From contig NZ_JABCSC020000001.1 in assembly GCF_012972705.2 (NCBI RefSeq), positions 1,488,001-1,552,000 of the forward strand: a DNA stretch of 64,000 bases, given 5' to 3'. The notes beneath the pieces were generated by a model, which saw only the letters and a program-made list of their open reading frames with translations, was not told the DNA's origin and did no database searches. Below are positions 27,006 through 34,887 of the stretch, in pieces (position 1 is the first letter of the stretch; the number at the start of each line of letters is the position of its first letter). Origin of the DNA: Uliginosibacterium aquaticum. GTDB taxonomy: Bacteria; Pseudomonadota; Gammaproteobacteria; Burkholderiales; Rhodocyclaceae. Both the position numbers and the translations under genes were made by a program.

Positions 27006-27983
27006 TCATGCCTCGCTTCCGTCGCGGTGTTGCGCGATGAGTTCGTCCAGAGTGCTCTCCAGCGTCCATCGATGCCTGAACCCGGTCAGCCTTTGCAGCT
27101 TGGCCAGTGAGGGGCGGCGGCGCTGGATGTCGTCGTACTGCTCGCCGTAGGCTTCAACATAGCTGAGGAATTTTTTTTCGACAGGGCGCTGCGCCCGTTC
27201 GCACACCAGGTCAGCCAGTGCGCGGATCGAAATCTCGCGGTCATTGCCCACGTTTACGATCTCGCCTGCAGCGCCGGGCAGGCCGGCCAGGGCATCAAGA
27301 GCGGCAGCGGTGTCGCGTGCATCGCAGAAAGAGCGCGTCTGCTGGCCATCGCCATAGATCGTGAGCGGCCCGCCGCGGAGCACTTGCTGCACGAAGCGCG
27401 GCACCACCATGCCATATTGCCCGCGCTGGCGCAGGCCGATCGTGTTGAAGAGGCGCACGATGCAGATCGGTAGCTCGTGCTGACGGGCATAGGCGAGGCC
27501 CTGGGTTTCGTTGCTGAGCTTGCTGATGGCATAGCTCCAGCGAGACTTGCCGCCCGAGTGCACATAGAGCATTGCCTCTTCCTCCAGTAGTGGGGCGCTG
27601 GTCGGGCCATACACCTCGGAAGAGGAGGCGATGATGATCTGGGGTTTCCAGTGCCCGGCCGAGGCGAAGCGCAGCAGGCGTTCGGTGCCGGCGATGTTGG
27701 TGGCGAGTACCCGCACCGGATCTTCCAGCACGCGGAACACGCCGACCACGGCAGCCAGGTGGTAGATGCGATCGGCCCAGGCGCTGGCTTTTTCGAGCCC
27801 GCCCCAGGTGAGGATGTCGGCTTCGTCAAACTGGAACTTGGGACTGCCGACCCAGGGCTGGATGTTGGTGCGCTGGCCGGTACTGAGGTTATCCACCACA
27901 TGTACCGAATCGCCCTGCTGCATGTGGCGCTCCACGAGATGAGAGCCGATGAAGCCTGCGCCGCCTGTGACCAGTACATGCAT
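27006..27983 (-). CDS. NAD-dependent nucleotide-sugar epimerase/dehydratase
   Basis: 325-residue short-chain dehydrogenase fold of the extended type. NAD loop GGAGFIGSHL at 7-16, catalytic YAISK (Tyr-x3-Lys), SSSEVYGPT containing the Ser of the triad, and RLFNTIGLRQRGQYGMVVPRF. Likely a UDP-sugar 4-epimerase or a UDP-glucuronate decarboxylase-type enzyme. ATG at 27983 chosen for the adjacent GGGAGAGAG site. Single bp gap to the synthase gene. Confidence 0.85.
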   Translation of the reverse strand: MHVLVTGGAGFIGSHLVERHMQQGDSVHVVDNLSTGQRTNIQPWVGSPKFQFDEADILTWGGLEKASAWADRIYHLAAVVGVFRVLEDPVRVLATNIAGTERLLRFASAGHWKPQIIIASSSEVYGPTSAPLLEEEAMLYVHSGGKSRWSYAISKLSNETQGLAYARQHELPICIVRLFNTIGLRQRGQYGMVVPRFVQQVLRGGPLTIYGDGQQTRSFCDARDTAAALDALAGLPGAAGEIVNVGNDREISIRALADLVCERAQRPVEKKFLSYVEAYGEQYDDIQRRRPSLAKLQRLTGFRHRWTLESTLDELIAQHRDGSEA

Positions 27984-27999
27984 GCTCTCTCTCTCCCGC

Positions 28000-29283
28000 C
28001 TAGAGGCGCCAGACGCGATAGCCGAGGCTGCGCAGGGTGGCTGCATTGAAACTGCTTTTCACATCGACGAAGACGCCGCCGGGCACGAGCTTGGTGCGGT
28101 AATCCGCGAGCGGGCGATCGAGCAGGGCACTGTGCGCCACGGCAAGGATCAAGCCTTGCGAAGCGCGCAGGGATTGCCAGGGCACGAGCTCCACGCCGTA
28201 TTCGTCCAGAGCCTCTTCGGCGCAGGCGACGGGGTCATGCACCTGAACGCGGATGCCATAGCTGCGCAACTCCTTGATGATGTCCAGCACCCGTGTGTTG
28301 CGCAGGTCCGGGCAGTTCTCCTTGAAGCTCAGGCCGAGGACGCTGACTACTGCGTCATGTACAGGAAAGCCGGCCTGGATGATGTTCTTGACGGTCTGCT
28401 CAGCCACGAACTTGCCCATGTGATCGTTGATGCGCCGCCCGGCCAGGATCACCTCCGGGAAGTAGCCGAGCGTTTCGGCCTTGTAGGTGAGGTAATAGGG
28501 ATCGACACCGATACAGTGCCCGCCCACCAGGCCCGGGCGGAAGGGCAGGAAGTTCCACTTGGTGCCGGCGGCATCCAGGACTTCTGCGGTATCGATGCTG
28601 GCCTGGTGGAAGATGATGGCCAGCTCGTTCATGAGTGCGATGTTCAGATCACGCTGGGTGTTCTCGATGACCTTGGCGGCTTCGGCAACCTTGATCGAAG
28701 AGGCGCGATAGACACCCTTGGGCAGGATGGATTCGTAGAGGGCGGCAATGCGCGCAAGGGTCTCAGGGCTGTCGCCGGAGACGATCTTGATGACTTCGGT
28801 GAGGGCGTGCACCGCGTCGCCCGGGTTGATCCGCTCGGGGGAGTAGCCCACATGAAAGTCCTCAGGCCAGCTCAGGCCGGAGGCGCGTTCAAGTTCGGGA
28901 ACACAGACTTCTTCGGTGGCCCCCGGATAGACAGTCGATTCGTACACGACGATGGCGCCACGTCTGAGCACCGAGCCGACCGTTTGGCTGGCGGCAATCA
29001 GCGGACCGAAATCCGGTTGATGGGCGATGTTGACCGGAGTGGGGACTGCGATGATGTAAACGTCCGCTTCACGCAGCGCTTGCGGCGCGCAACTGAAGCT
29101 GAGCCGCGTGGCACCGGCAAGTGCGTCCGGGGTGAGGTTGCCGTGCGGATCGATCCCGTTGGCATAGTCACGTATGAGCCGTGCCGAGATGTCGAAACCC
29201 ACGACGGGATAGCGTTTGCCGAATTCAACCGCCAGCGGCAGACCCACATATCCCAATCCGACGACCGCAATCCTGAGCGTCAC
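28000..29283 (-). CDS. UDP-sugar 6-dehydrogenase (TviB/WbpA-like)
   Basis: 427 residues. NAD domain GLGYVGLPLAVEFGKRY; catalytic Cys in GLVGGHCIGVDPYYLTYKAE; C-terminal UDP-binding domain LGLSFKENCPDLRNTRVLDI. The pattern is closer to UDP-N-acetylhexosamine 6-dehydrogenases of the Vi/WbpA type than to UDP-glucose dehydrogenases, but this is by eye. First gene of the polysaccharide cluster; 16 bp before the epimerase start. Would make the uronic acid donor for the synthase. Confidence 0.87.
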   Translation of the reverse strand: MTLRIAVVGLGYVGLPLAVEFGKRYPVVGFDISARLIRDYANGIDPHGNLTPDALAGATRLSFSCAPQALREADVYIIAVPTPVNIAHQPDFGPLIAASQTVGSVLRRGAIVVYESTVYPGATEEVCVPELERASGLSWPEDFHVGYSPERINPGDAVHALTEVIKIVSGDSPETLARIAALYESILPKGVYRASSIKVAEAAKVIENTQRDLNIALMNELAIIFHQASIDTAEVLDAAGTKWNFLPFRPGLVGGHCIGVDPYYLTYKAETLGYFPEVILAGRRINDHMGKFVAEQTVKNIIQAGFPVHDAVVSVLGLSFKENCPDLRNTRVLDIIKELRSYGIRVQVHDPVACAEEALDEYGVELVPWQSLRASQGLILAVAHSALLDRPLADYRTKLVPGGVFVDVKSSFNAATLRSLGYRVWRL

Positions 29284-29531
29284 CGAACAGCCCTCCTTGT
29301 TCTTTTAGGCGGGCTGCGGCTTGCACAACGCCCGCTAATCCAAGCTAGCAGCGGTGTGTGGTGGAATTTGTTAAAAAACGTTCAGACGGGGGATCACCGT
29401 CATACAGGCAGATGGCATCAGAAGGGTGGGATGCCTTGGCTGAAGCGGCTCGGCGCAGAAATGAAGTATGGATACCGTTGCGTATGTTTTGCCCCTGGAT
29501 CCGGGGCCGATGAGGCGGTGATGCGGCAGCT
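29284..29531. other. Region between the oxidoreductase and the polysaccharide cluster
   Basis: 248 bp; probably holds the promoter of the cluster. No recognisable operator, -24/-12 element or repeat was seen. Confidence 0.4.
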
Positions 29532-30128
29532 TCAGTCCGCCAGCAGTACTGATCGCGTGAGCGCTGCCGCCTCGGCCAGCCAGCCGGCGCGCTGCTCCGG
29601 TGTGCTGACGATGATGGATTCGAAGTTGCGCCGGCTTACGAGTGGTACGCCGCAGAAGCCCCATACGCAGGCTTTCCAGAAGTTATCCAGCGGATCGCCG
29701 TAGAGGCGCAACTCGGCTTCGCGCGGGGTGTTCGAGGTTGTAAATACCAGCGCAGCCTTGGCTTTGAGCAAGCCGATGATCACGCCTTCACCTTTTTCAT
29801 TGGTGCCGAATCGATAGGCTTCGCCGGCTCTCAGTACGCGGTCCAGCCAGCCTTTGAGGATGGCCGGTGCTTGTGCCCACCAGTTGGGGTGAATCACTAC
29901 GATGCTGTCGGCGTTGAGCAGCAGGTCGATGTGCTCACGCACCTGAGCGCCTGGCTGATGACCGCGCGTGAGCTCCTCCGGGGTGAACAACGGGTCAAAG
30001 CCTTCAGCGTAGAGGTCGCGCAGGGAAACCTGATGGCCGGCTGCCTCGAGGGTGCTGCGCACCGTGTCTGCAAGTGCATGATTGAAGCTGCCGGGTTGGG
30101 GGTGAGCGAGAACAATCAGGATTTTCAT
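29532..30128 (-). CDS. NAD(P)H-quinone oxidoreductase / flavodoxin-like fold
   Basis: 198 residues of the NQO1/MdaB/Kef-ancillary flavodoxin-like family. N-terminus MKILIVLAHPQPGSFNHALAD is the flavin-phosphate site; IHPNWWAQAPAILKGWLDRVL is the typical second block. Probably an FMN/FAD-dependent two-electron quinone reductase in the cytoplasm. ATG at 30128. Not obviously tied to the nif genes on its right. Confidence 0.85.
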   Translation of the reverse strand: MKILIVLAHPQPGSFNHALADTVRSTLEAAGHQVSLRDLYAEGFDPLFTPEELTRGHQPGAQVREHIDLLLNADSIVVIHPNWWAQAPAILKGWLDRVLRAGEAYRFGTNEKGEGVIIGLLKAKAALVFTTSNTPREAELRLYGDPLDNFWKACVWGFCGVPLVSRRNFESIIVSTPEQRAGWLAEAAALTRSVLLAD

Positions 30129-30234
30129 GGTGTGCTTGGGCTGAAGGAGTCCGTGGGACACTCATTCGCGGCCAGGACTTGCCGGTTTTGTAGGGCCGGT
30201 TTGAGTCGGCCATCCAGGGGTGTGCGCGGCCTGA

Positions 30235-30375
30235 GAAGCTGTTTACGATCTTACTGCGAGGTCGTGATCAGGGTTCATGCGCTGCTCGGAATCCTCATTT
30301 ATCAACATAAACTCCGGTTCCCGGGCTGCTTTTCACCCTGCTGACGGTCTCTCGCTACAGATCGTGAACAGCTTC
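30235..30375. mobile_element. MITE-like element with 16-bp terminal inverted repeats
   Basis: GAAGCTGTTTACGATC at 30235-30250 and GATCGTGAACAGCTTC at 30360-30375 are inverted repeats with one mismatch, enclosing about 109 bp with no coding capacity. It lies in the 265-bp gap after the nif-block unknown gene. No clear target-site duplication was found. Confidence 0.55.
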
Positions 30376-30393
30376 TGAGCCGCAGTGGTGGTG

Positions 30394-30960
30394 CTACACC
30401 GCGCCGCGCATCTCGCGCTGCTTGCCGTTCGAGAGCGCTGGCACGTCGGCCAGTGCCACGCTGACGGCATTGCGCGGGCGGAAGCTGGTCAGCTCGCGAT
30501 ATACGGCCTGAATCTTGTCCGGCGAGGAGAGGCTCTTCACGTCAGCCTTCTCGAGTCCGGCCAGTTGCATCAGCTCGGACCAGGGCAGGCCATCGTCCAT
30601 CGGGATCAGGTACACGGTGCTGGTGTAGTGATCGAAGATGGCCGGCTTGTTGATGTTCACCACGAAGATCACGCTCAGGGTGTCGGCAGCCATGTCCTTG
30701 CCATAGCGTTCGAGCAGTGTGGGCACATCGGCCACGTCGTCGAGCATGCCGGTGAAAAACTTGAGCTGACTGTCGTCGGCCAGCATGGCAGCCTGCTGCA
30801 GCACTTTCAGGGGCGGCTTGCGGCGGCCGGAGGTATCGAGCATGGCACCTTCCAGCAGGATCAGTTCGCCACGATAGGCTTCGAGTTTGCCATCGCTGCA
30901 GGCTTCGAACAGGTTGGCGTTGAACAGATGGCCGGCTTCTTCGTATTTCTTCAGCAACAT
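30394..30960 (-). CDS. Unknown protein at the distal end of the nifHDK-cowN block
   Basis: 188 residues; not recognised. Predicted mixed alpha/beta: KYEEAGHLFNANLFEACSDGKLEAYRGELILLEGAML, LSVIFVVNINKPAIFDHYTSTVYLIPMDDG, and an Ala-rich C-terminus. No signal peptide, membrane span or metal motif. The ATG at 30960 is chosen because the upstream extension is Pro/Arg-rich with no conserved look. It is the last gene of the run nafY-DUF6129-cowN-small protein, all same strand and close, so nif-linked regulation is likely. Confidence 0.6.
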   Translation of the reverse strand: MLLKKYEEAGHLFNANLFEACSDGKLEAYRGELILLEGAMLDTSGRRKPPLKVLQQAAMLADDSQLKFFTGMLDDVADVPTLLERYGKDMAADTLSVIFVVNINKPAIFDHYTSTVYLIPMDDGLPWSELMQLAGLEKADVKSLSSPDKIQAVYRELTSFRPRNAVSVALADVPALSNGKQREMRGAV

Positions 30961-31012
30961 TTTCAAATCCTTCGGGAGTGGGTAATGGCGTGGTCTGCGC
31001 TGAGGGCGTGAT

Positions 31013-31210
31013 TCAGGATTGACCCGGCTTGCAATCGCAGCCGGTTTGCTGACCGGGGCCGCTGCAGCAATCATTTTTCGGCGTGCGCCCGAGGATCAGA
31101 TTGAACAGCGAGCCGATGGCATGCGCGGCCTTGCAGGGCACGCCATGGGTAGCAGCACAGAATTTCTCGTGCAGGTTCTGGGCTTCGCCTGCGGGCTTTC
31201 CTTGGCACAT
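31013..31210 (-). CDS. Small Cys-rich protein beside cowN
   Basis: 65 residues; not recognised. Six Cys: one at position 2, one in EKFCAATHG, one in VPCKAAHAIG, and a C-terminal cluster DCCSGPGQQTGCDCKPG. That tail could bind a metal. No signal peptide. Strong ribosome site (TGGAG) before ATG 31210, and it begins 19 bp after cowN. Function unknown; a metal- or gas-related role near CowN is only a guess. Confidence 0.6.
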   Translation of the reverse strand: MCQGKPAGEAQNLHEKFCAATHGVPCKAAHAIGSLFNLILGRTPKNDCCSGPGQQTGCDCKPGQS

Positions 31211-31229
31211 GAGGGTTTCTCCAGAGGCT

Positions 31230-31559
31230 TCAGCAGCATTCCATTTCGATCTTGTCGAGCAGCTGCAGGGCTTCGACATCGTTCAAGGTTTCCAGCTGGT
31301 CGCGCAGGATGTTGATGTGCGCATGGATCAGGAACAGCTCGTCATGGCGCGGCCCGCTGATGGGAGAGAGCTTCTTCGCAAACAGTGTCCAGAATGGATT
31401 GCTGTACTCAGGCTGCTCCATGTAGGGGCGCAGCATGCCCACCAGCTTGCGGGCCTGGCCGTTGCAATCGAGGCCGACGAAACTCACGTAGCGATCACGC
31501 GCCTCGCCGCTTTCATCGGCGGCCTCCTGCAGGCAGGGGCAGGGGACGTCATTCCTCAT
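31230..31559 (-). CDS. cowN: N2-fixation sustaining protein CowN
   Basis: 109 residues. CowN lets nitrogenase work in the presence of carbon monoxide. Family pattern RYVSFVGLDCNGQARKLVGMLRPY, NPFWTLFAKKL, GPRHDELFLIHAHINILRDQLE and the ending DEVEALQLLDKIEMECC-like tail (double Cys) is clear. Begins 11 bp inside the preceding DUF6129 gene. Part of the nif unit downstream of nafY. Confidence 0.93.
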   Translation of the reverse strand: MRNDVPCPCLQEAADESGEARDRYVSFVGLDCNGQARKLVGMLRPYMEQPEYSNPFWTLFAKKLSPISGPRHDELFLIHAHINILRDQLETLNDVEALQLLDKIEMECC

Positions 31560-31827
31560 CGTTGAGCAGTCCGATCGCAAGGCCGCCTGCGCCTTCAAGC
31601 TGGGCGGTGAGGGCGGCGCAGTGCTCGCCGGTGTTGATGGCATACAGCGCAAAGCCTTCTCCTTCGGCTACCGGTTTGAGGCGCGAAGGGATGTCATTGT
31701 CGTCGCAGACCTTGAAGACGAGGCCGGGAAAGGCCTCGCGCAGCTCGGCGTCCACGCCCGGGCGGCGGGCATTGCCGTTGGCAAGTGCGTGGCACACGGT
31801 GTCGAGAAACTCCGGTGTGAGGCTCAT
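31549..31827 (-). CDS. DUF6129-type small nif-cluster protein
   Basis: 92 residues (LTPEFLDTVCHALANGNARRPGVDAELREAFPGLVFKVCDDNDIPSRLKPVAEGEGFALYAIN). Small proteins like this accompany nafY/cowN in proteobacterial nif clusters; function not established. Starts in the nafY stop codon (ATGA) and overlaps cowN by 11 bp, so the three are coupled. The DUF name is from memory of the family and was not checked. Confidence 0.7.
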   Translation of the reverse strand: MSLTPEFLDTVCHALANGNARRPGVDAELREAFPGLVFKVCDDNDIPSRLKPVAEGEGFALYAINTGEHCAALTAQLEGAGGLAIGLLNDEE

Positions 31828-32546
31828 GCTTCCTCCTCCTCGGCCTCATCGATCATGCTGGCAAACTGGGCCAGTGAGGGGGGCTCCATGCCCATCACCC
31901 GGGCCAGCCAGGGCGGCGGGCTGGCAAGGCTTGCCTGCAGACGGGCGACACTGGCACGGGCCGGGCCGGTCTGCGGGATCTTCACCGGATGCACGCTGGC
32001 GCGGATGACCTTGGCGGCGGCCGGACCACCGATGGATTGCACGTAGAGCACATCGCAATCGGCGATCAGATTTGCGCGGGCGACGTTTTTGTCCTCGGCA
32101 GTTTCGGTGTCGAGGGTCGGGCGGATGCCGATCAGGCGGGATTCACTGGCCGAAACCTGATAGATCAGGAAACGTTCGCAGCTGCCGAAGTGCCCATCCA
32201 GGATTTCGCCGGTATTCGATGCGCAGGCGAGACGGATCGAACCGGGCATGTCGCCTTCGAGGTAGGCATCCAGCGCCGGCAGGTCACTGCCGGATACGCC
32301 TTCACCCCATAGCAGGCGCACGGCGCGCTTGAGATCTTCCTTCTCCATCTGGCAGATGCCACCATCGCCATCCATGGCTTCGCGCAGCAACTCGACCGAG
32401 CAGGTGGCGAGCTTGGTTTCGGTGAGGGGCAGGTCGATCTTCTCGGCGATCGCAAGGGTCAGCTCACGTGGCGTGACCTTCAGTTCGAGCGCCGCCAGAC
32501 CAATGCGCAGTGCGGCTTCGCGGGTGATGGACGAATTGGTGCTCAT
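31824..32546 (-). CDS. nafY: NafY/NifY-type FeMo-cofactor and apo-dinitrogenase binding protein
   Basis: 240 residues: an N-terminal helical domain (ALRIGLAALELKVTPRELTLAIAEKIDLPL) that in NafY binds apo-NifDK, and a C-terminal NifX-like cofactor domain (IRLACASNTGEILDGHFGSCERFLIYQV) with the DGHFG histidine. Chaperones cofactor insertion into dinitrogenase. The two-domain length favours NafY/NifY over NifX. Follows a REP pair after the ferredoxin gene. Confidence 0.85.
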   Translation of the reverse strand: MSTNSSITREAALRIGLAALELKVTPRELTLAIAEKIDLPLTETKLATCSVELLREAMDGDGGICQMEKEDLKRAVRLLWGEGVSGSDLPALDAYLEGDMPGSIRLACASNTGEILDGHFGSCERFLIYQVSASESRLIGIRPTLDTETAEDKNVARANLIADCDVLYVQSIGGPAAAKVIRASVHPVKIPQTGPARASVARLQASLASPPPWLARVMGMEPPSLAQFASMIDEAEEEEA

Positions 32547-32560
32547 GATGGTGCTCCTGG

Positions 32561-32627
32561 GTAGGGCGTAGGTGCGCATTGCGTACCGTGCGTGAGCCGC
32601 TCAAATGGTGCGCGGTGCGCACCCTAC
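32561..32627. repeat. GTAG/CTAC REP pair, GTGCGCA family, before nafY
   Basis: GTAGGGCGTAGGTGCGCATTGCG on the left given by its first bases GTAGGGCG, and GGTGCGCACCCTAC on the right. Lies between the ferredoxin gene and nafY. Confidence 0.75.
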
Positions 32628-32637
32628 GGTAGGCCGA

Positions 32638-32835
32638 TTACATGTAAACAATGCAGGCATCACCCGAAGCACAGGTGGCCTGGCACTTGGGGCCATCGTC
32701 ACCGTCTTCGCATTCGTTGCAGGTATCGGCCTTGATCTTGACGATGCCGCCCTTGTCGAAGATCGAATTGGTCGGGCAGACCGGGATGCAGTCGCCACAG
32801 CTGCTGCATTCGGCGACGAGGATTTTCATTGCCAT
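32638..32835 (-). CDS. Small 4Fe-4S ferredoxin next to nifT
   Basis: 65 residues with CSSCGDCIPVC (C-x2-C-x2-C-x3-C) near 10-20 and later CNECEDGDDGPKCQATC, the second cluster ligands in an unusually spaced form (insert GDDGPK). The spacing matches nif-linked FdxN/Fdx-type ferredoxins found after nifDK. Two ATGs occur; 32835 has AAGGAG correctly placed. Probably donates electrons to nitrogenase or helps NifB-co work. Confidence 0.87.
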   Translation of the reverse strand: MAMKILVAECSSCGDCIPVCPTNSIFDKGGIVKIKADTCNECEDGDDGPKCQATCASGDACIVYM

Positions 32836-32857
32836 GATGTGCTCCTTGGTCTCAGGT

Positions 32858-33079
32858 TCATTCCACGCCATCTACACGCCTGGCCCGTACGGAAATGGGC
32901 AGGCGTGGCGCGGGGATCGGATCGATGTAATAGACGCCCCCGTTCCCCAGCTTGATTTCGCCGCCCCATTTTTCCGGGGAGTCGAATTCGATGGAGGTGA
33001 TGCTGTCCTCGATGTCGCGTTTGGGCAGGTAGAACGAGAGACCGCCGTCTGCGCTTTTACGAACCATGATGTTGGCCAT
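32858..33079 (-). CDS. nifT: NifT/FixU
   Basis: 73-residue NifT (MANIMVRKSADGGLSFYLPKRDIEDSI, EKWGGEIKLGNGGVYYIDP), usual length. Role minor or unknown in nitrogenase maturation. Sits after nifK with a REP pair between them and 22 bp before the ferredoxin. Confidence 0.93.
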   Translation of the reverse strand: MANIMVRKSADGGLSFYLPKRDIEDSITSIEFDSPEKWGGEIKLGNGGVYYIDPIPAPRLPISVRARRVDGVE

Positions 33080-33109
33080 GGGGAAGTACCGGGTGCTGGG
33101 TTAGGCGTT

Positions 33110-33167
33110 GTAGGGTGCGCACCGCGCACCGTATGCGCGGGTACGGTGGTGCGCAGTGCGCGCCCTA
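33110..33167. repeat. GTAG repeat, GTGCGCA family, between nifK and nifT
   Basis: GTAGGGTGCGCACCGCGCAC on the left and GTGCGCAGTGCGCGCCCTAA on the right; the right end has drifted from CTAC to CTAA. Confidence 0.75.
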
Positions 33168-33175
33168 AGCTTGGG

Positions 33176-34771
33176 TTAGCGAACGATGTCGAAGTTGTAG
33201 TCCGTGTCGGCCATGAACTTGGTCTTCTCGTCGAGTTGCTCCAGCACTGCGTTGGTCAGCGTGGTGACGAGGTACATGCCGCCCTCGTAACCCAGCGTGG
33301 TCATGCGGTGCAGGTGGTGACGATCGAAGATCGGGAAGCCGATACGGATCAGCGGCACTTCGAATTCCGGCCCCTTGTGCAGGGTGTCGCGCTGGATGGT
33401 CTTGCCGTAGGTGCTGCCGACGATGAAATCAGGCTTGTCGGTGAAGCACAGGCTGCGCATGTGCCACAAGTCGTAACCCGCATACACCTTGCCATGCACG
33501 CCGTAGGGCGAAGATTCGAGCAGGGCCTTCATCCGCTTTTCCCAGCGTTTGTTGCTGTTGTTGCAGAGGATGTGGGTCGGCTCGATACCCAGTTCCAGCA
33601 TCACCTTGACGAGGCCCAGCAGGAAGTCCGGGTCACCGAACACGGCCATCTTCTTGCCATGCAGCCAGGCGTGGGAGTCGGTCATCATGTCGACCAGGCG
33701 GCCACGTTCCTTCAGCAGCGATTCCGGGATCGGCTTGCCGGTGACTTCCGAGACCTTCATCAGGAACTCGTCGGTCCACTCCACCCCCATCGGGATGTTG
33801 ATCTTCGGTACTTCGTGGCTCCAGGTGCCTTCCACGAACTTGCGGCTCTTTTCCAGGCTGGTGGGCTGGAGCATGAAGGTGGTGATGGCGTTCGGAGCAT
33901 CCACCACTTCTTCAATGGTCGTGCCGCCGGCATACATTTCGTATTCGCCGTTGGCCGGGGTGTCGAGCACCTCTTCCGGGTCGCACAGGAAGCTGTAGCC
34001 CACGCCCATCTCGCGCATGTAGCGCTTGATCACGCGGTAGTTGCCCAGGTAGGTTTCGAAGCCCGGCACGATGTTGATCTTGCCGTTGCTGCCTGGGGTG
34101 GCCGGCACTTTCGTGGTGGCCTGGCCAGTGGCTTCATCCACGCCTGCCGTGAAGTAGCTCACGATGCCTTCGAACATGTTGTCCCAGCCAGTGATGTGGG
34201 AGCCGACGAAGGACGGAGTGTTGGCGTAGGGGATCGGGAAATCCTTATCCACATAGCCTTCCTTGCGGGCGTTGCCGATGAAGGCGCCCAGGTCGTCACC
34301 GATCACTTCGGCGATACACGTGGTGCACACCGCGATCATCTTCGCGCCGTAGAGCTTGGTGGCGTTCTGCAGGCCTTCATGCACGTTCTTCTGACCGCCG
34401 AACACCGCAGCGTCTTCCGTCATCGAGTCGGCGATGTAGGCGATCGGCTCCTTGAAGTGACGGTTGAAGTAGGTGCGGAAGTAAGCCACGCAGCCTTGCG
34501 AACCGTGGATGTACACCATGGTCTTCTCGAAGCCCATGCCGCACAGGGCGCCGCCAAGCGGCTGGCAGACCTTGGCCGGGTTGATCGTCAGCGCTTCGCG
34601 CTTGAAGTTCAGGTCCTGATATTCCAGAGTGGTCGTCCAGGCGAAGGTTTCGGCGACCTTGTCCTTGGAGGGCATTTCTTCCCACAGCTCGCGCTTCTTG
34701 GCGAGCAGGTCCTGGTATTCCGGTTCGTTGAAGAGCGGGAAACAGGTCTTGGTATCTTCGACGGTTTGCAT
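33176..34771 (-). CDS. nifK: Nitrogenase MoFe protein beta subunit
   Basis: 531 residues. P-cluster ligands Cys69 (AKVCQP), Cys94 (GSQGCVAYFRT) and Cys152 (CTTCIAEVIGDD) are in the expected positions. Conserved HKGPEFEVPLIRIGFPIFDRHHLHR-type segment is present in pieces (GPEFEVPLIRIGFP; DRHHLHR). ATG at 34771 rather than the upstream in-frame one. Separated from nifD by 116 bp that contain a perfect GTAG palindrome. Confidence 0.98.
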   Translation of the reverse strand: MQTVEDTKTCFPLFNEPEYQDLLAKKRELWEEMPSKDKVAETFAWTTTLEYQDLNFKREALTINPAKVCQPLGGALCGMGFEKTMVYIHGSQGCVAYFRTYFNRHFKEPIAYIADSMTEDAAVFGGQKNVHEGLQNATKLYGAKMIAVCTTCIAEVIGDDLGAFIGNARKEGYVDKDFPIPYANTPSFVGSHITGWDNMFEGIVSYFTAGVDEATGQATTKVPATPGSNGKINIVPGFETYLGNYRVIKRYMREMGVGYSFLCDPEEVLDTPANGEYEMYAGGTTIEEVVDAPNAITTFMLQPTSLEKSRKFVEGTWSHEVPKINIPMGVEWTDEFLMKVSEVTGKPIPESLLKERGRLVDMMTDSHAWLHGKKMAVFGDPDFLLGLVKVMLELGIEPTHILCNNSNKRWEKRMKALLESSPYGVHGKVYAGYDLWHMRSLCFTDKPDFIVGSTYGKTIQRDTLHKGPEFEVPLIRIGFPIFDRHHLHRMTTLGYEGGMYLVTTLTNAVLEQLDEKTKFMADTDYNFDIVR

Positions 34772-34854
34772 CTTGTATCTCCTTGCCCGGCCAACTAGCT
34801 GTGGACGCGGGCGAAGCTTGATTGATCGCGGCGCATACATGCCGCGGCTCATAG

Positions 34855-34879
34855 GTAGGGTGCGCACCGCGCACCCTAC
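34855..34879. repeat. Single GTAG/CTAC palindrome between nifD and nifK
   Basis: GTAGGGTGCGC and GCGCACCCTAC, exact 11-bp arms around ACC. This is the minimal unit of the GTGCGCA family and would fold as a hairpin in the nifDK mRNA. Confidence 0.85.
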
Positions 34880-34887
34880 GGTCCGGC

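Noticed and set aside
28000-29703. Long plus-strand frame opposite the UDP-sugar dehydrogenase
   Set aside because: Antisense to a gene with intact catalytic motifs; no domain seen in the translation.
32651-34798. 715-codon plus-strand open frame across nifK, nifT and the ferredoxin
   Set aside because: It runs through several confirmed minus-strand genes and a repeat, with no recognisable domain.
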